This document shows, in pieces, positions 1 to 5,420 of a stretch of DNA of 5,420 nucleotides; positions within the stretch are counted from its first letter, which is position 1; each line of letters starts with the position of its first letter. The stretch is from Rhizobium sp. Q54 (GTDB taxonomy: Bacteria; Pseudomonadota; Alphaproteobacteria; Rhizobiales; Beijerinckiaceae). The position numbers and the translations under genes are program-made. The notes beneath the pieces were generated by a model, which had not been told where the DNA came from, did no database searches, and saw nothing but the letters and a program-made list of their open reading frames with translations. The stretch lies in NCBI GenBank assembly GCA_945903655.1, contig CAMDOY010000272.1, positions 1-5,420 of the forward strand, written 5' to 3'.

Positions 1-98
1 ATCGATGTTGCGGGTGCTGGCGAGCTCTCATTGCCTCGTCGTGCGGCAACCCCACGCCCCCGCCGCCAAAGCGGGCGAGCCCTGCCGCATCATCCGGC

Positions 99-1007
99 TT
101 ACGAGAGCTTGAGGGCCGTACGTCTCGGGAAATCAAGCCTGAAGCCTGCAGACTTGGTCCTGACCGTTGGGATGCGCTTGCGCTGAACCCAGCGAAACCC
201 CTCATGGCGCGTGATCACGGCCAGATCCACCGGGCCGCCGATGGTCTTGAGCTGCCGGTCCGCCCGCAGGCGTTCGAAGGCCAGCGAAGTCTCCATGAGG
301 AAGCGCGCCACATCCACGGCGTCCAGCAACGGCATGCCCGGGGTGACCAGCATGGGACTGTCCATCTCGTCCGTGGGCGAATCGCTGCTGTTCTGATTGA
401 AGAGGGACACTTCCGCCAATTGGGCCTCGGCCTCGTTGAAGCCGGAATGGGGCACATCGCCCAGCAGGCGATTGATGCAGCCCGCCTGCCCTTCCCAACT
501 CAGGCCGTAATCATCCTCGCCCCAGACCAGTTCGGGCTCGATGGGGTCGAGGCCGTCAAACCGGATGGACCAGGTCTCCGGCAGCGGGGCGTTGGCGGAA
601 TAACCACTGAGAATCAGCGCGCTGCGGATTGGCGACAAGCAAGCCTGGGAGGTCTCCAATATATAGTCTCGTAGCTTGGTCGAGACCTCTTCCAGCGTGT
701 AGGATCCTTTATCGACATAGCAGGCGGAGCCCCGCAGGGCCGCACGAACGCTGAAATCCTGCATGACCGAAATGAGCGCACGCGAGCCCACCGCCCCATC
801 CCCGCTGATCAGGACGCCAATGGGCAGCCCCTTGATCAACTGGATGTTCTTCTCGGCATTCGCATAGAGGTGGCCACGATGGAGCACAGCGCTGTCGCTG
901 GCCATCACCACACCATCCTGAACCTTGATCGAGAGAATGATGGTCACGGGTAAAATCCACATCTTCAATCGAGGACCGGAGACTTTTGTAACAAAATCGA
1001 AGGTCAT
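99..1007 (-). CDS. Proteasome-like Ntn-hydrolase family protein
   Basis: A 302-residue protein with the signature of the N-terminal-nucleophile hydrolase fold seen in proteasome beta subunits and HslV. The core TIILSIKVQDGVVMASDSA starts at Thr22. Counting that Thr as 1, an Asp falls at position 17 as in active proteasome beta subunits, and a Lys falls at 32 in EKNIQLI, one short of the canonical Lys33. LISGDGAVGSRALI (67-80) matches the glycine-rich strand and following helix. Further motifs I recall from a bacterial family of this fold are SALILSGYS (129-137), WEGQAGCINRLLGD (171-184) and GGPVDLAVITRHEGFRWVQRK (257-277, the conserved C-terminal end). The family is probably a cytoplasmic peptidase or amidohydrolase; the substrate is unknown. 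The start is uncertain. ATG at 1007, ATG at 962 (residue 16) and GTG at 947 (residue 21) all lack a clear Shine-Dalgarno. The GTG start would place the catalytic Thr directly after the initiator Met, as in HslV. The C-terminus looks complete. Superfamily call is firm, function is not. Confidence 0.85.
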   Translation of the reverse strand: MTFDFVTKVSGPRLKMWILPVTIILSIKVQDGVVMASDSAVLHRGHLYANAEKNIQLIKGLPIGVLISGDGAVGSRALISVMQDFSVRAALRGSACYVDKGSYTLEEVSTKLRDYILETSQACLSPIRSALILSGYSANAPLPETWSIRFDGLDPIEPELVWGEDDYGLSWEGQAGCINRLLGDVPHSGFNEAEAQLAEVSLFNQNSSDSPTDEMDSPMLVTPGMPLLDAVDVARFLMETSLAFERLRADRQLKTIGGPVDLAVITRHEGFRWVQRKRIPTVRTKSAGFRLDFPRRTALKLS

Positions 1008-1085
1008 CGAAACATCAACTTACATGAGTAAATCTGCAGGGAATTCAGATGTTACGTCAATAGGACAATTTCGATTTTTCAAAAA

Positions 1086-1114
1086 ATATTATTGCATTTG
1101 TTTTAAATTTGTAA
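1086..1114 (-). promoter_or_regulatory. Candidate promoter for the Ntn-hydrolase gene
   Basis: Inside the AT-rich stretch upstream of the minus-strand gene, TTACAA (1109-1114) and TAATAT (1086-1091) are separated by 17 bases. This gives 3/6 and 4/6 matches to the sigma-70 boxes and a leader of about 70 bases. A competing pair closer to the gene is TTGACG (1055-1060) with CAGATT (1031-1036), spacer 18. Both are weak matches, and AT-rich DNA yields such matches by chance. Confidence 0.25.
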
Positions 1115-1181
1115 TCACAGGCAATATTTACAGTTGCAAAAAAGCGACAAGGAACGGGCGCGCGGACCTTGGGTCAGCGCC

Positions 1182-1203
1182 AAAAAAAGCCGGATTTTCG
1201 GGG
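1182..1203 (-). terminator. Weak candidate terminator after tRNA-Cys
   Basis: On the minus strand, a run of seven T (1182-1188) begins 23 bases after the CCA end of tRNA-Cys. It is preceded by CCCCGAAAATCCGGC, which can form only a three-pair CCG/CGG stem. The U-tract is good but the hairpin is poor. Placement directly behind a tRNA is the main support. Confidence 0.3.
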
Positions 1204-1210
1204 AAAAGAT

Positions 1211-1284
1211 TGGAGGCCTCGCCCGGAATCGAACCGGGGTGCAAGGATTTGCAGTCCTCTGCGTAGCCACTCCGCCACGAGGCC
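1211..1284 (-). tRNA. tRNA-Cys (anticodon GCA)
   Basis: A complete cloverleaf can be read on the minus strand. The acceptor stem GGCCTCG/CGAGGCC is perfect (1278-1284 with 1215-1221). The anticodon loop CTGCAAA places GCA at 1250-1252. The T arm CCCGG-TTCGATT-CCGGG is intact. The discriminator base is T (1214), the U73 expected for tRNA-Cys, and CCA is encoded (1211-1213). The length is 74 bases including CCA. It decodes UGC and UGU. It lies on the same strand as the Ntn-hydrolase gene, 203 bases upstream of its longest start, and is divergent from tRNA-Asn. Confidence 0.97.
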
Positions 1285-1312
1285 GCTGCGGGCCACAGCC
1301 CGAAGCGAGGCT

Positions 1313-1342
1313 TCCATAGCAAGGAAACAACCTCCACGGCAA
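1313..1342 (-). promoter_or_regulatory. Candidate promoter for tRNA-Cys
   Basis: TTGCCG (1337-1342) and TATGGA (1313-1318) on the minus strand are 18 bases apart. They would start transcription roughly 20 bases before the mature tRNA end. Matches are 4/6 and about 3/6; position is the better evidence. Confidence 0.3.
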
Positions 1343-1413
1343 GGCGAACCTGCAGGCTTGTCTCTTTTCCTTCGCCAGAGCGGAAATAGGACGAGATGAC
1401 GCAATAAATCGCT

Positions 1414-1441
1414 TTGCAATTCCCTTACGAGTTGCTACAAG
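1414..1441 (+). promoter_or_regulatory. Candidate promoter for tRNA-Asn
   Basis: TTGCAA (1414-1419) and TACAAG (1436-1441) on the plus strand have a 16-base spacer and match the sigma-70 boxes at 4/6 each. Transcription would begin near 1448, inside the inverted repeat that abuts the tRNA, leaving a leader of about 14 bases. The location is right for the tRNA gene; the match is moderate. Confidence 0.35.
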
Positions 1442-1445
1442 CCCG

Positions 1446-1461
1446 TCACGCCAAGGCGTGA
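1446..1461 (+). repeat. Inverted repeat abutting tRNA-Asn
   Basis: TCACGCC-AA-GGCGTGA is a perfect 7-base inverted repeat around two bases; as RNA it would form about a six-pair hairpin with a CAAG loop. It ends at the base immediately before the first base of tRNA-Asn. It could be a leader hairpin recognised during 5' processing, or a DNA-binding site. It is not a normal terminator, because no T-tract follows in either direction. Confidence 0.5.
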
Positions 1462-1537
1462 TCCCCGATAGCTCAGTTGGTAGAGCATTCGACTGTTAAT
1501 CGAATGGTCGCAGGTTCGAGTCCTGCTCGGGGAGCCA
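1462..1537 (+). tRNA. tRNA-Asn (anticodon GUU)
   Basis: A complete cloverleaf is visible: acceptor stem TCCCCGA/TCGGGGA (1462-1468 with 1527-1533), D arm with GCTCAGTTGGTAGAGC, and anticodon stem TTCGA/TCGAA enclosing CTGTTAA with GTT at 1495-1497. The T arm has the GGTTCGAGTCC core. The discriminator is G (1534) and CCA is encoded (1535-1537). The length is 76 bases including CCA. It decodes AAC and AAU. Five T (1539-1543) follow almost at once and might assist termination. The 3' end is a common integration target for islands, and the accessory secretion locus lies on this side, but I see no second copy of the tRNA 3' end in the window. Confidence 0.97.
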
Positions 1538-1795
1538 ATTTTTCCAAGACCTTATCGTGAAGCGTTTTCCTCGCCGCAATGCGTGGGGCGGCAGCGCTGG
1601 GCCGAGCCTCCGCTGCTTCCCGAGATTCGGAAATTCCGGTCTCTTCGCACAGCTTGAGGATGGCCATCGCCTCACTGGCGAGCGCTTCTGGCAGGAATGA
1701 GAGAACAGGGCCCATGACGCCCGCGGAGCAGGCGCAGCGCAATGCGGCGCTCGGCGGCCCGAGCGTTCAGTTGACGCCCCGGCGCGACATCAGCT
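1538..1795. other. Intergenic, no convincing gene
   Basis: Between tRNA-Asn and the stop of the transporter gene. A minus-strand frame from ATG 1715 is open leftwards (MGPVLSFLPEALASEAMAIL...) but runs into the antisense of the tRNA, has no Shine-Dalgarno and matches nothing I recognise. A plus-strand frame from 1579 is open but Ala/Ser/Arg-rich and equally unsupported. Either could be a remnant; I would not annotate them as genes. The GC-rich stem-loop at 1748-1765 is the only clear structure. Confidence 0.5.
1748..1765 (-). terminator. Stem-loop downstream of tpsB, no U-tract
   Basis: CGCTCGG-CGGC-CCGAGCG forms a perfect seven-pair GC-rich stem with a four-base loop, 30 bases past the stop codon of the transporter gene. 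On the minus strand no T run follows, so it is not a standard intrinsic terminator. It may stabilise the 3' end or end transcription weakly. Confidence 0.3.
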
Positions 1796-3415
1796 TCACA
1801 ACTTCGCCGACACCCGTCCATAGACCGCCAGCCCCCGCTGCGCGCTCATGGCACGCATGAGCGGGAGCGCGACCGTCAGATCGACCGTCACCCCCTGGTA
1901 GCCCGTGTTCCAGCCGACGCCGACGCCCACGGAAAGCATATCGACCCTTTGGGGGAAGGTGCTGAACACCGAGCCCTGATCAACGAAGACGAACCCGTCG
2001 ACCCCCTTGGTCAGGTATTCCTCCAGACTATGGTGCAGCTCGAAATTGCCATACCAGCCGCCATAGCCCGCAACCCCGTTGGTGGGATAGCCGCGCACGG
2101 TGGTGGGGCCGCCGATCTGGAAGAGTTGATCGCTGGTGAGCAGCTTCTTCGTCGCCCACTGAAACGAGCCGGAGGATGTCAGCGATAGCTCCAGCGGCAG
2201 GCGCATCAAGCCCGACCAGGCGGCGTTCATGGCCATGAAGGATTGCTGAACCCCCGTGACGTTCATGGTCGTGTTCACAAGCGAGACATTGGGCGCGATG
2301 GTGGCTGTGAAGGCGGCGCCCGTATAGCTCACGGTCGCGCCAAGGGTTTTCTTGATGCTCTTGTTGTCGGTGATGAGCACGGAGGTTTCGCGCGACTCCG
2401 ACTTGCTCAGGGTGAGGGCGCCATTGGCGAGCAGCGCCCAGGCGGAGGTTACGAACAGGGGCTGGCTGGCGTTGGCGGCGACGCTCATGGAATCGCCATC
2501 CACCTTCAGCAGCGCATAGGGCCCGCTGACGATCTTGATCCGCCCCTTGGTGGCGCTGACGCCGACGCGGCCGCCCCAGGGGTTGAAGGGGATGTTATAG
2601 GAAACGTTGAGGTTGAGATTGCCCTGCGCGCCCACGCCATAGAGCGTCAGCTTGTCGTCATTGCCCCAGAGGCCATAGCGCTGGTAATTGATCCCCGCCT
2701 CGTATTGGCCGACGGACTCCACGCCCATATTGTCCGCAAAGACCTGAATCGCGTTCACCGGCGGCTCGAGCACCGTCAGCTGAATGTCCGTGAGGCCGAA
2801 ATTCGCGCCGGGCTGCAGGGAGGCCTGGATCTGCGCATTGCGGGATTTGTTGAACCAAGCCACATCGCGTTCGATGGCGGGCACATCCACCACGGAGCCG
2901 GGCGTTCCGTTGATGGCGCCCATGACGGTCTCGGTGGGCAGACGGTCATTGCCCTCCACTTTCACCGCGCCCAGCCTGCCCTCGATGATGGCGACGCGCA
3001 AAACCCCGTCGGCGAGATCCTGCTGGGGGATATAGGCGATGGCGGTGAGAAGCTTGCGGGCTGCAAACAGGTCGTTGACCGCCTGCACGAGGCGCTGCAT
3101 CCCCAGATTGTCGATCTGGCGTCCCGTATGGTCCGCCGCGATGGCGGCGAGCTCTTCCTGTGAGATGAAGGCGGAGGAGTCGAAGACGACTTTGTTCAGG
3201 AGGAATGTCGGCCCGCCGCCCGACCCGAATTTCATGGGCGGGCGTTCCGGCGCCACCACGGCCGCCCTGCCCTCCTGCAGGCCATCGCGCTGCTGCTGGG
3301 CCTCGCGGGATCGCTGGATCTGCGTGGAGATGGCGCCGCCGTCGGGCATGGGCGGCGCCTGAGGTGTTTTTCGCGGAACTGGCGATGCTGACGCCATGGG
3401 TGACCGTCGATTCAT
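1796..3415 (-). CDS. TpsB-type outer-membrane transporter (ShlB/FhaC/HecB family), lacking its signal peptide
   Basis: The outer-membrane partner of type Vb secretion, which exports a TpsA exoprotein through its barrel. Of 539 residues, about 28-60 form the mature N-terminal helix and linker (SREAQQQRDGLQEG; APERP). POTRA 1 spans about 71-145 (FLLNKVVFD to DGVLRVAIIEGRLG), POTRA 2 about 147-217 (GAVKVEGNDRLP to DIQLTVLEPP), and the beta-barrel about 222-539. The barrel keeps the conserved loop-6 motif VRGY (440-443) after SDQLFQIGGPTT, and the following FVFVDQGSVF strand (475-484). The C-terminus GRVSAKL looks complete, though it ends in Leu rather than the usual aromatic residue. The front is wrong: the first ~19 residues (MNRRSPMASASPVPRK...) are another frame of the upstream adhesin. 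They contain no hydrophobic core, and no Shine-Dalgarno precedes ATG 3415, 3397 or 3349. The recognisable protein begins at about 3361 (QAPPMPDGG), where a mature TpsB begins after signal cleavage. The frame is closed upstream by TGA at 3482-3484. Family certain; function as drawn doubtful. Confidence 0.9.
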   Translation of the reverse strand: MNRRSPMASASPVPRKTPQAPPMPDGGAISTQIQRSREAQQQRDGLQEGRAAVVAPERPPMKFGSGGGPTFLLNKVVFDSSAFISQEELAAIAADHTGRQIDNLGMQRLVQAVNDLFAARKLLTAIAYIPQQDLADGVLRVAIIEGRLGAVKVEGNDRLPTETVMGAINGTPGSVVDVPAIERDVAWFNKSRNAQIQASLQPGANFGLTDIQLTVLEPPVNAIQVFADNMGVESVGQYEAGINYQRYGLWGNDDKLTLYGVGAQGNLNLNVSYNIPFNPWGGRVGVSATKGRIKIVSGPYALLKVDGDSMSVAANASQPLFVTSAWALLANGALTLSKSESRETSVLITDNKSIKKTLGATVSYTGAAFTATIAPNVSLVNTTMNVTGVQQSFMAMNAAWSGLMRLPLELSLTSSGSFQWATKKLLTSDQLFQIGGPTTVRGYPTNGVAGYGGWYGNFELHHSLEEYLTKGVDGFVFVDQGSVFSTFPQRVDMLSVGVGVGWNTGYQGVTVDLTVALPLMRAMSAQRGLAVYGRVSAKL

Positions 3416-5420
3416 TCGACGAGGCCATACGCGCCGTGGTGACCGAGTCGAAATCGGCGATGGCGAGCGCGGCGGCCACGCTCACCTTGCCCTCGCTGGT
3501 CTTCGCCTGATCCGCATAGGACGAACCGTCAGCGCGTTTCTTTGTGTTGAGATATTGGCTCGACTGGCTGTCCTCCTGCGGCTTCTCCGCCCCCTTGGCG
3601 GCGGCCTTGGCGGTGGTGGCGGCGCTCACATCCGCCGTGGCGGAGAGCGCGAGGCTGTCGGCGGCGACGCTCGCCTGCTCCTCGATGAGCGCCTGGGTGG
3701 TGGCCGAGACCACATTGACCGCGACGCTACCGCCCGAGGCGTCCGCGCCGCCCTTGGTGGCGTCCGCATTGGCGGTGGAGGAGACCGTATTCTTCGCGGT
3801 CAGGCTCACGGCGCCGCCGGAGGTCACGGAGGCGTCACCCGCCACGCGCACCCGCGCCTCGCTGGTGGTGGTGACGATGGCGGCGGCGGCGTCCGCCTTC
3901 GCGCTGAAGGCCGTGGGCATGCCTGCATCCGCATTGGATGTGGCGGTGGCTGTGGCGCGCAGATCGACGCTGGCCGCTTTGATGATGGCGCCAGAGAGCA
4001 CATCCACCGAGGCCAGCACATCCGTCACGGCAACCGTGAGGGGCGTGGTCGTCATGCGCATCTCGCCCTTGGCGGCAGCCGACGCGGTGAGCGCGCCGGA
4101 GGCGGTCACCTCAGCGTTCTGGATGGAGATCGTCGCATGGGCTAGGGAGAGCATCTCGCTCGTCGCGGTGAGCGTGATGCGGCCCCCTTCAATGGTGGCC
4201 GCCGCCTTGCCCGCGCCCGCCTCGCCAATCGCGATGCTGGCGCCGCCGCTGGTCAATGTCCCCGTGGCCGTGAGGGTCACATCCCCCGCCCGCCCGCCAT
4301 TGATGGATGAGGCCAGCAAGCGCCCGCCAGCGAGCACCGACAAATGGGGCGCGATGAGGGTGATGGCGCCCGACCCGCTTTGCGCGCGGGTGTCGATAAG
4401 GCCATCGGAGGCGATGGTGATGGAATTGTCCGCCTCCAGCCGCACGGCGCCGCCGTTGGTGACAAGATTGGGTGAGAGGCTGGCGCCATTGGCGCTGGCG
4501 GCGCCGCCGGTGACGATGAGATCGCGCGGGTCGAGCAACAGGGTTCCCGCCTTGCCCTGGGCCGCCCCCAGATCAATCAGGACGGCCCCCAGCCGCTCGG
4601 TCTGCTTGGCGCTCAACTCCACAAAGCCGCCATCGCCGGAACTCCCGCCAGCGGCGACAAACTGCGCGCCGCTCGCCACCGCCAAGTCTGTTCCAGCCAT
4701 GACGACGATGGAGCCTGCGTCTGATTGGGCGCCCACGCCCGACACGCTGACCAGCGCGGTAGACGCAATCTCAATGGTCTGGCGCGAGGCGATATCGACA
4801 CGCCCGCCCTTCACGCCCGCAGCGCCCTGCGCCTTGACGGCGCCGGCTATGCTGACCTTGTCGCCGGACAGGGCGACCTTACCGGCGCCGTCCCGCCCCG
4901 CATTGGCGCGGACCCGGGCGCTCGCCCCCAGCGCCAAGGCGCCGCCCGCCTTGGCCGAGACCTCAGCCGCCTTCAGGCTCCCGTCCACGGAAACATCGCC
5001 CACAGCGGCGATGGAGATCTTGCCATTGCGCGACACGATGGCGCCATTCCCCGTCCAGCCCTCCGCATTCACGGAGTTGGTGAAGGCGATCCTGTGCTCG
5101 GCGGCCTTGCGCGCGCCCTCGAGCGATCCGGCCACCTGCACATCCATGGCCGTGATCACCACCTCGTCGCGCGCGTTGATGCGGCCCTTGATGACCACGG
5201 ATCCATCGGGCGAAACGGGCGTATCCCCGCGCAAAACCCTGCCCACCAGCGCCTCATTGACGACGCCGCCGGAGATCATCTGGTCAAGGACTTCCCTGGT
5301 GGGCGTCGCGATCATGAGCGAGCCCACATTCACCACGCCAGAGGCACCCACGATCATGCCGTAGGAATCGGCGAAGACCACGCGCCCGCCGATGGCGCCA
5401 TTCTGATAGGAGTTCAGAAC
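2946..5420 (-). CDS. TpsA-type filamentous adhesin, LktA-like; partial and apparently truncated
   Basis: The open frame enters from the right edge, so the true start and signal peptide lie outside the window; the earliest internal start codon is GTG 5381, which is not the real start. Counting from that GTG, VVFADSYGMIVGASGVVNVG (about 1-20, with VLNSYQNGAIGGR just before) is the end of the haemagglutinin-type secretion domain. It most resembles the family NCBI calls leukotoxin LktA family filamentous adhesin. A beta-helix passenger rich in Gly, Ala, Ser, Thr and Val follows, with the filamentous-haemagglutinin motif GTLLLDPRDLIVTGG (279-293). Four degenerate VA...TT...LSATA modules lie between about 448 and 675, with a charged linker (EDSQSSQYLNTKKRADGSS) before the last. 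Adhesin sequence ends near residue 675 (about 3357). The remaining ~136 codons to the stop at 2946 are the transporter gene read out of frame, Arg-rich and unlike any adhesin. Related proteins normally run for thousands of residues. It would be the surface-exposed or secreted substrate of the adjacent TpsB. Confidence 0.85.
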   Translation of the reverse strand, partial: VLNSYQNGAIGGRVVFADSYGMIVGASGVVNVGSLMIATPTREVLDQMISGGVVNEALVGRVLRGDTPVSPDGSVVIKGRINARDEVVITAMDVQVAGSLEGARKAAEHRIAFTNSVNAEGWTGNGAIVSRNGKISIAAVGDVSVDGSLKAAEVSAKAGGALALGASARVRANAGRDGAGKVALSGDKVSIAGAVKAQGAAGVKGGRVDIASRQTIEIASTALVSVSGVGAQSDAGSIVVMAGTDLAVASGAQFVAAGGSSGDGGFVELSAKQTERLGAVLIDLGAAQGKAGTLLLDPRDLIVTGGAASANGASLSPNLVTNGGAVRLEADNSITIASDGLIDTRAQSGSGAITLIAPHLSVLAGGRLLASSINGGRAGDVTLTATGTLTSGGASIAIGEAGAGKAAATIEGGRITLTATSEMLSLAHATISIQNAEVTASGALTASAAAKGEMRMTTTPLTVAVTDVLASVDVLSGAIIKAASVDLRATATATSNADAGMPTAFSAKADAAAAIVTTTSEARVRVAGDASVTSGGAVSLTAKNTVSSTANADATKGGADASGGSVAVNVVSATTQALIEEQASVAADSLALSATADVSAATTAKAAAKGAEKPQEDSQSSQYLNTKKRADGSSYADQAKTSEGKVSVAAALAIADFDSVTTARMASSNESTVTHGVSIASSAKNTSGAAHARRRRHLHADPAIPRGPAAARWPAGGQGGRGGAGTPAHEIRVGRRADIPPEQSRLRLLRLHLTGRARRHRGGPYGTPDRQSGDAAPRAGGQRPVCSPQASHRHRLYPPAGSRRRGFARRHHRGQAGRGESGGQ
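3357..4040 (-). repeat. Four degenerate LktA-like modules in the adhesin
   Basis: Protein-level repeats, read in the adhesin frame: about 3927-4040 (VAVTDVLASVD...LRATATAT), 3762-3890 (AAAIVTTTSEARV...VSLTAKNT), 3609-3731 (SVAVNVVSATTQALI...LALSATADV) and 3357-3491 (VSVAAALAIADFDSVTTA...VSIASSAKN). Each has an Ala/Val-rich strand, a polar turn with TT or ST, then a second strand ending in S/T-A-rich residues. Identity is low, so boundaries are approximate. The last module ends exactly where the adhesin frame stops making sense. Confidence 0.6.

Noticed and set aside
59..75. CCCGC/GCGGG stem downstream of the Ntn-hydrolase gene as a terminator
   Set aside because: Only five pairs with a seven-base loop and no T-tract on the minus strand; easily expected in GC-rich DNA.
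1..186. Plus-strand frame open from the left edge to a TGA at 184-186
   Set aside because: Would overlap the 3' end of the Ntn-hydrolase gene by 88 bases, is Arg/Pro/Ala-rich and resembles nothing known to me.
204..674. Plus-strand frame opposite the Ntn-hydrolase gene
   Set aside because: Antisense shadow; the minus strand encodes the conserved Ntn-hydrolase core and C-terminal motif.
1115..1419. Several frames on both strands across tRNA-Cys (for example with ARNRTGVQGFAVLCVATPP)
   Set aside because: They are translations through the tRNA gene or its antisense, again a familiar annotation artefact.
1473..1742. Minus-strand frame ending in APRAGLEPATIRLTVECSTN
   Set aside because: Its C-terminal part is the antisense of tRNA-Asn, a well-known false protein in databases. 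The start is TTG without a Shine-Dalgarno; the part before the tRNA is not recognisable.
2243..3163. Plus-strand frame of 306 codons opposite the transporter
   Set aside because: Shadow of the TpsB gene: Gly/His/Arg/Asp-rich with no recognisable domain, while POTRA and barrel motifs are clear on the minus strand.
3366..3372. G-AAA-AAC near the junction as a -1 slippery heptamer
   Set aside because: It lacks the X-XXY-YYZ form (first base is G, not A) and a -1 shift leads to the wrong frame; reaching the transporter frame needs +1.
3544..5364. Long plus-strand frame of 606 codons opposite the adhesin
   Set aside because: Ala/Ser/Pro/Thr-rich mirror of a GC-rich repetitive coding strand; the minus-strand frame carries real family motifs, this one none.

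Overview
The window is GC-rich bacterial DNA, apart from one AT-rich intergenic patch. The tRNA genes carry their CCA ends and the protein genes are of Gram-negative type: a two-partner secretion (type Vb) adhesin and its outer-membrane transporter. A proteobacterium is the best guess, possibly an alphaproteobacterium, but nothing here fixes the genus. All three protein-coding regions lie on the minus strand; only tRNA-Asn is on the plus strand.

Layout. Bases 1-98 hold no gene I can support. Bases 99-1007 (minus) encode a 302-residue protein of the proteasome-like Ntn-hydrolase superfamily. Bases 1008-1210 are non-coding and contain an AT-rich patch that probably holds this gene's promoter. 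tRNA-Cys(GCA), minus, and tRNA-Asn(GUU), plus, are divergently oriented around a 177-base spacer. Bases 1538-1795 hold no convincing gene. The rest is a two-partner secretion locus on the minus strand. It begins beyond the right edge with a TpsA-like filamentous adhesin (N-terminal secretion-domain end, beta-helix, then degenerate LktA-like modules). It runs directly into a TpsB/ShlB-FhaC-family transporter with two POTRA domains and a complete 16-strand-type barrel, ending at 1796.

The striking point is the junction near 3356-3370. The adhesin reading frame, which in this family normally continues for thousands of residues, stops making sense in the middle of the module array. Within a few bases the recognisable mature TpsB begins in another frame. 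The TpsB has no signal peptide and no ribosome-binding site at any candidate start. The simplest reading is a deletion (or an assembly collapse) that removed the back of tpsA and the front of tpsB. The more adventurous one is a single-chain adhesin-POTRA-barrel protein reached through a +1 frame change. If the DNA is correct as given and no frame change occurs, neither partner should work: the adhesin is truncated with an Arg-rich out-of-frame tail, and the transporter cannot enter the Sec pathway.

The Ntn hydrolase and the tRNAs look like ordinary housekeeping or conserved genes with no evident functional tie to the secretion locus.
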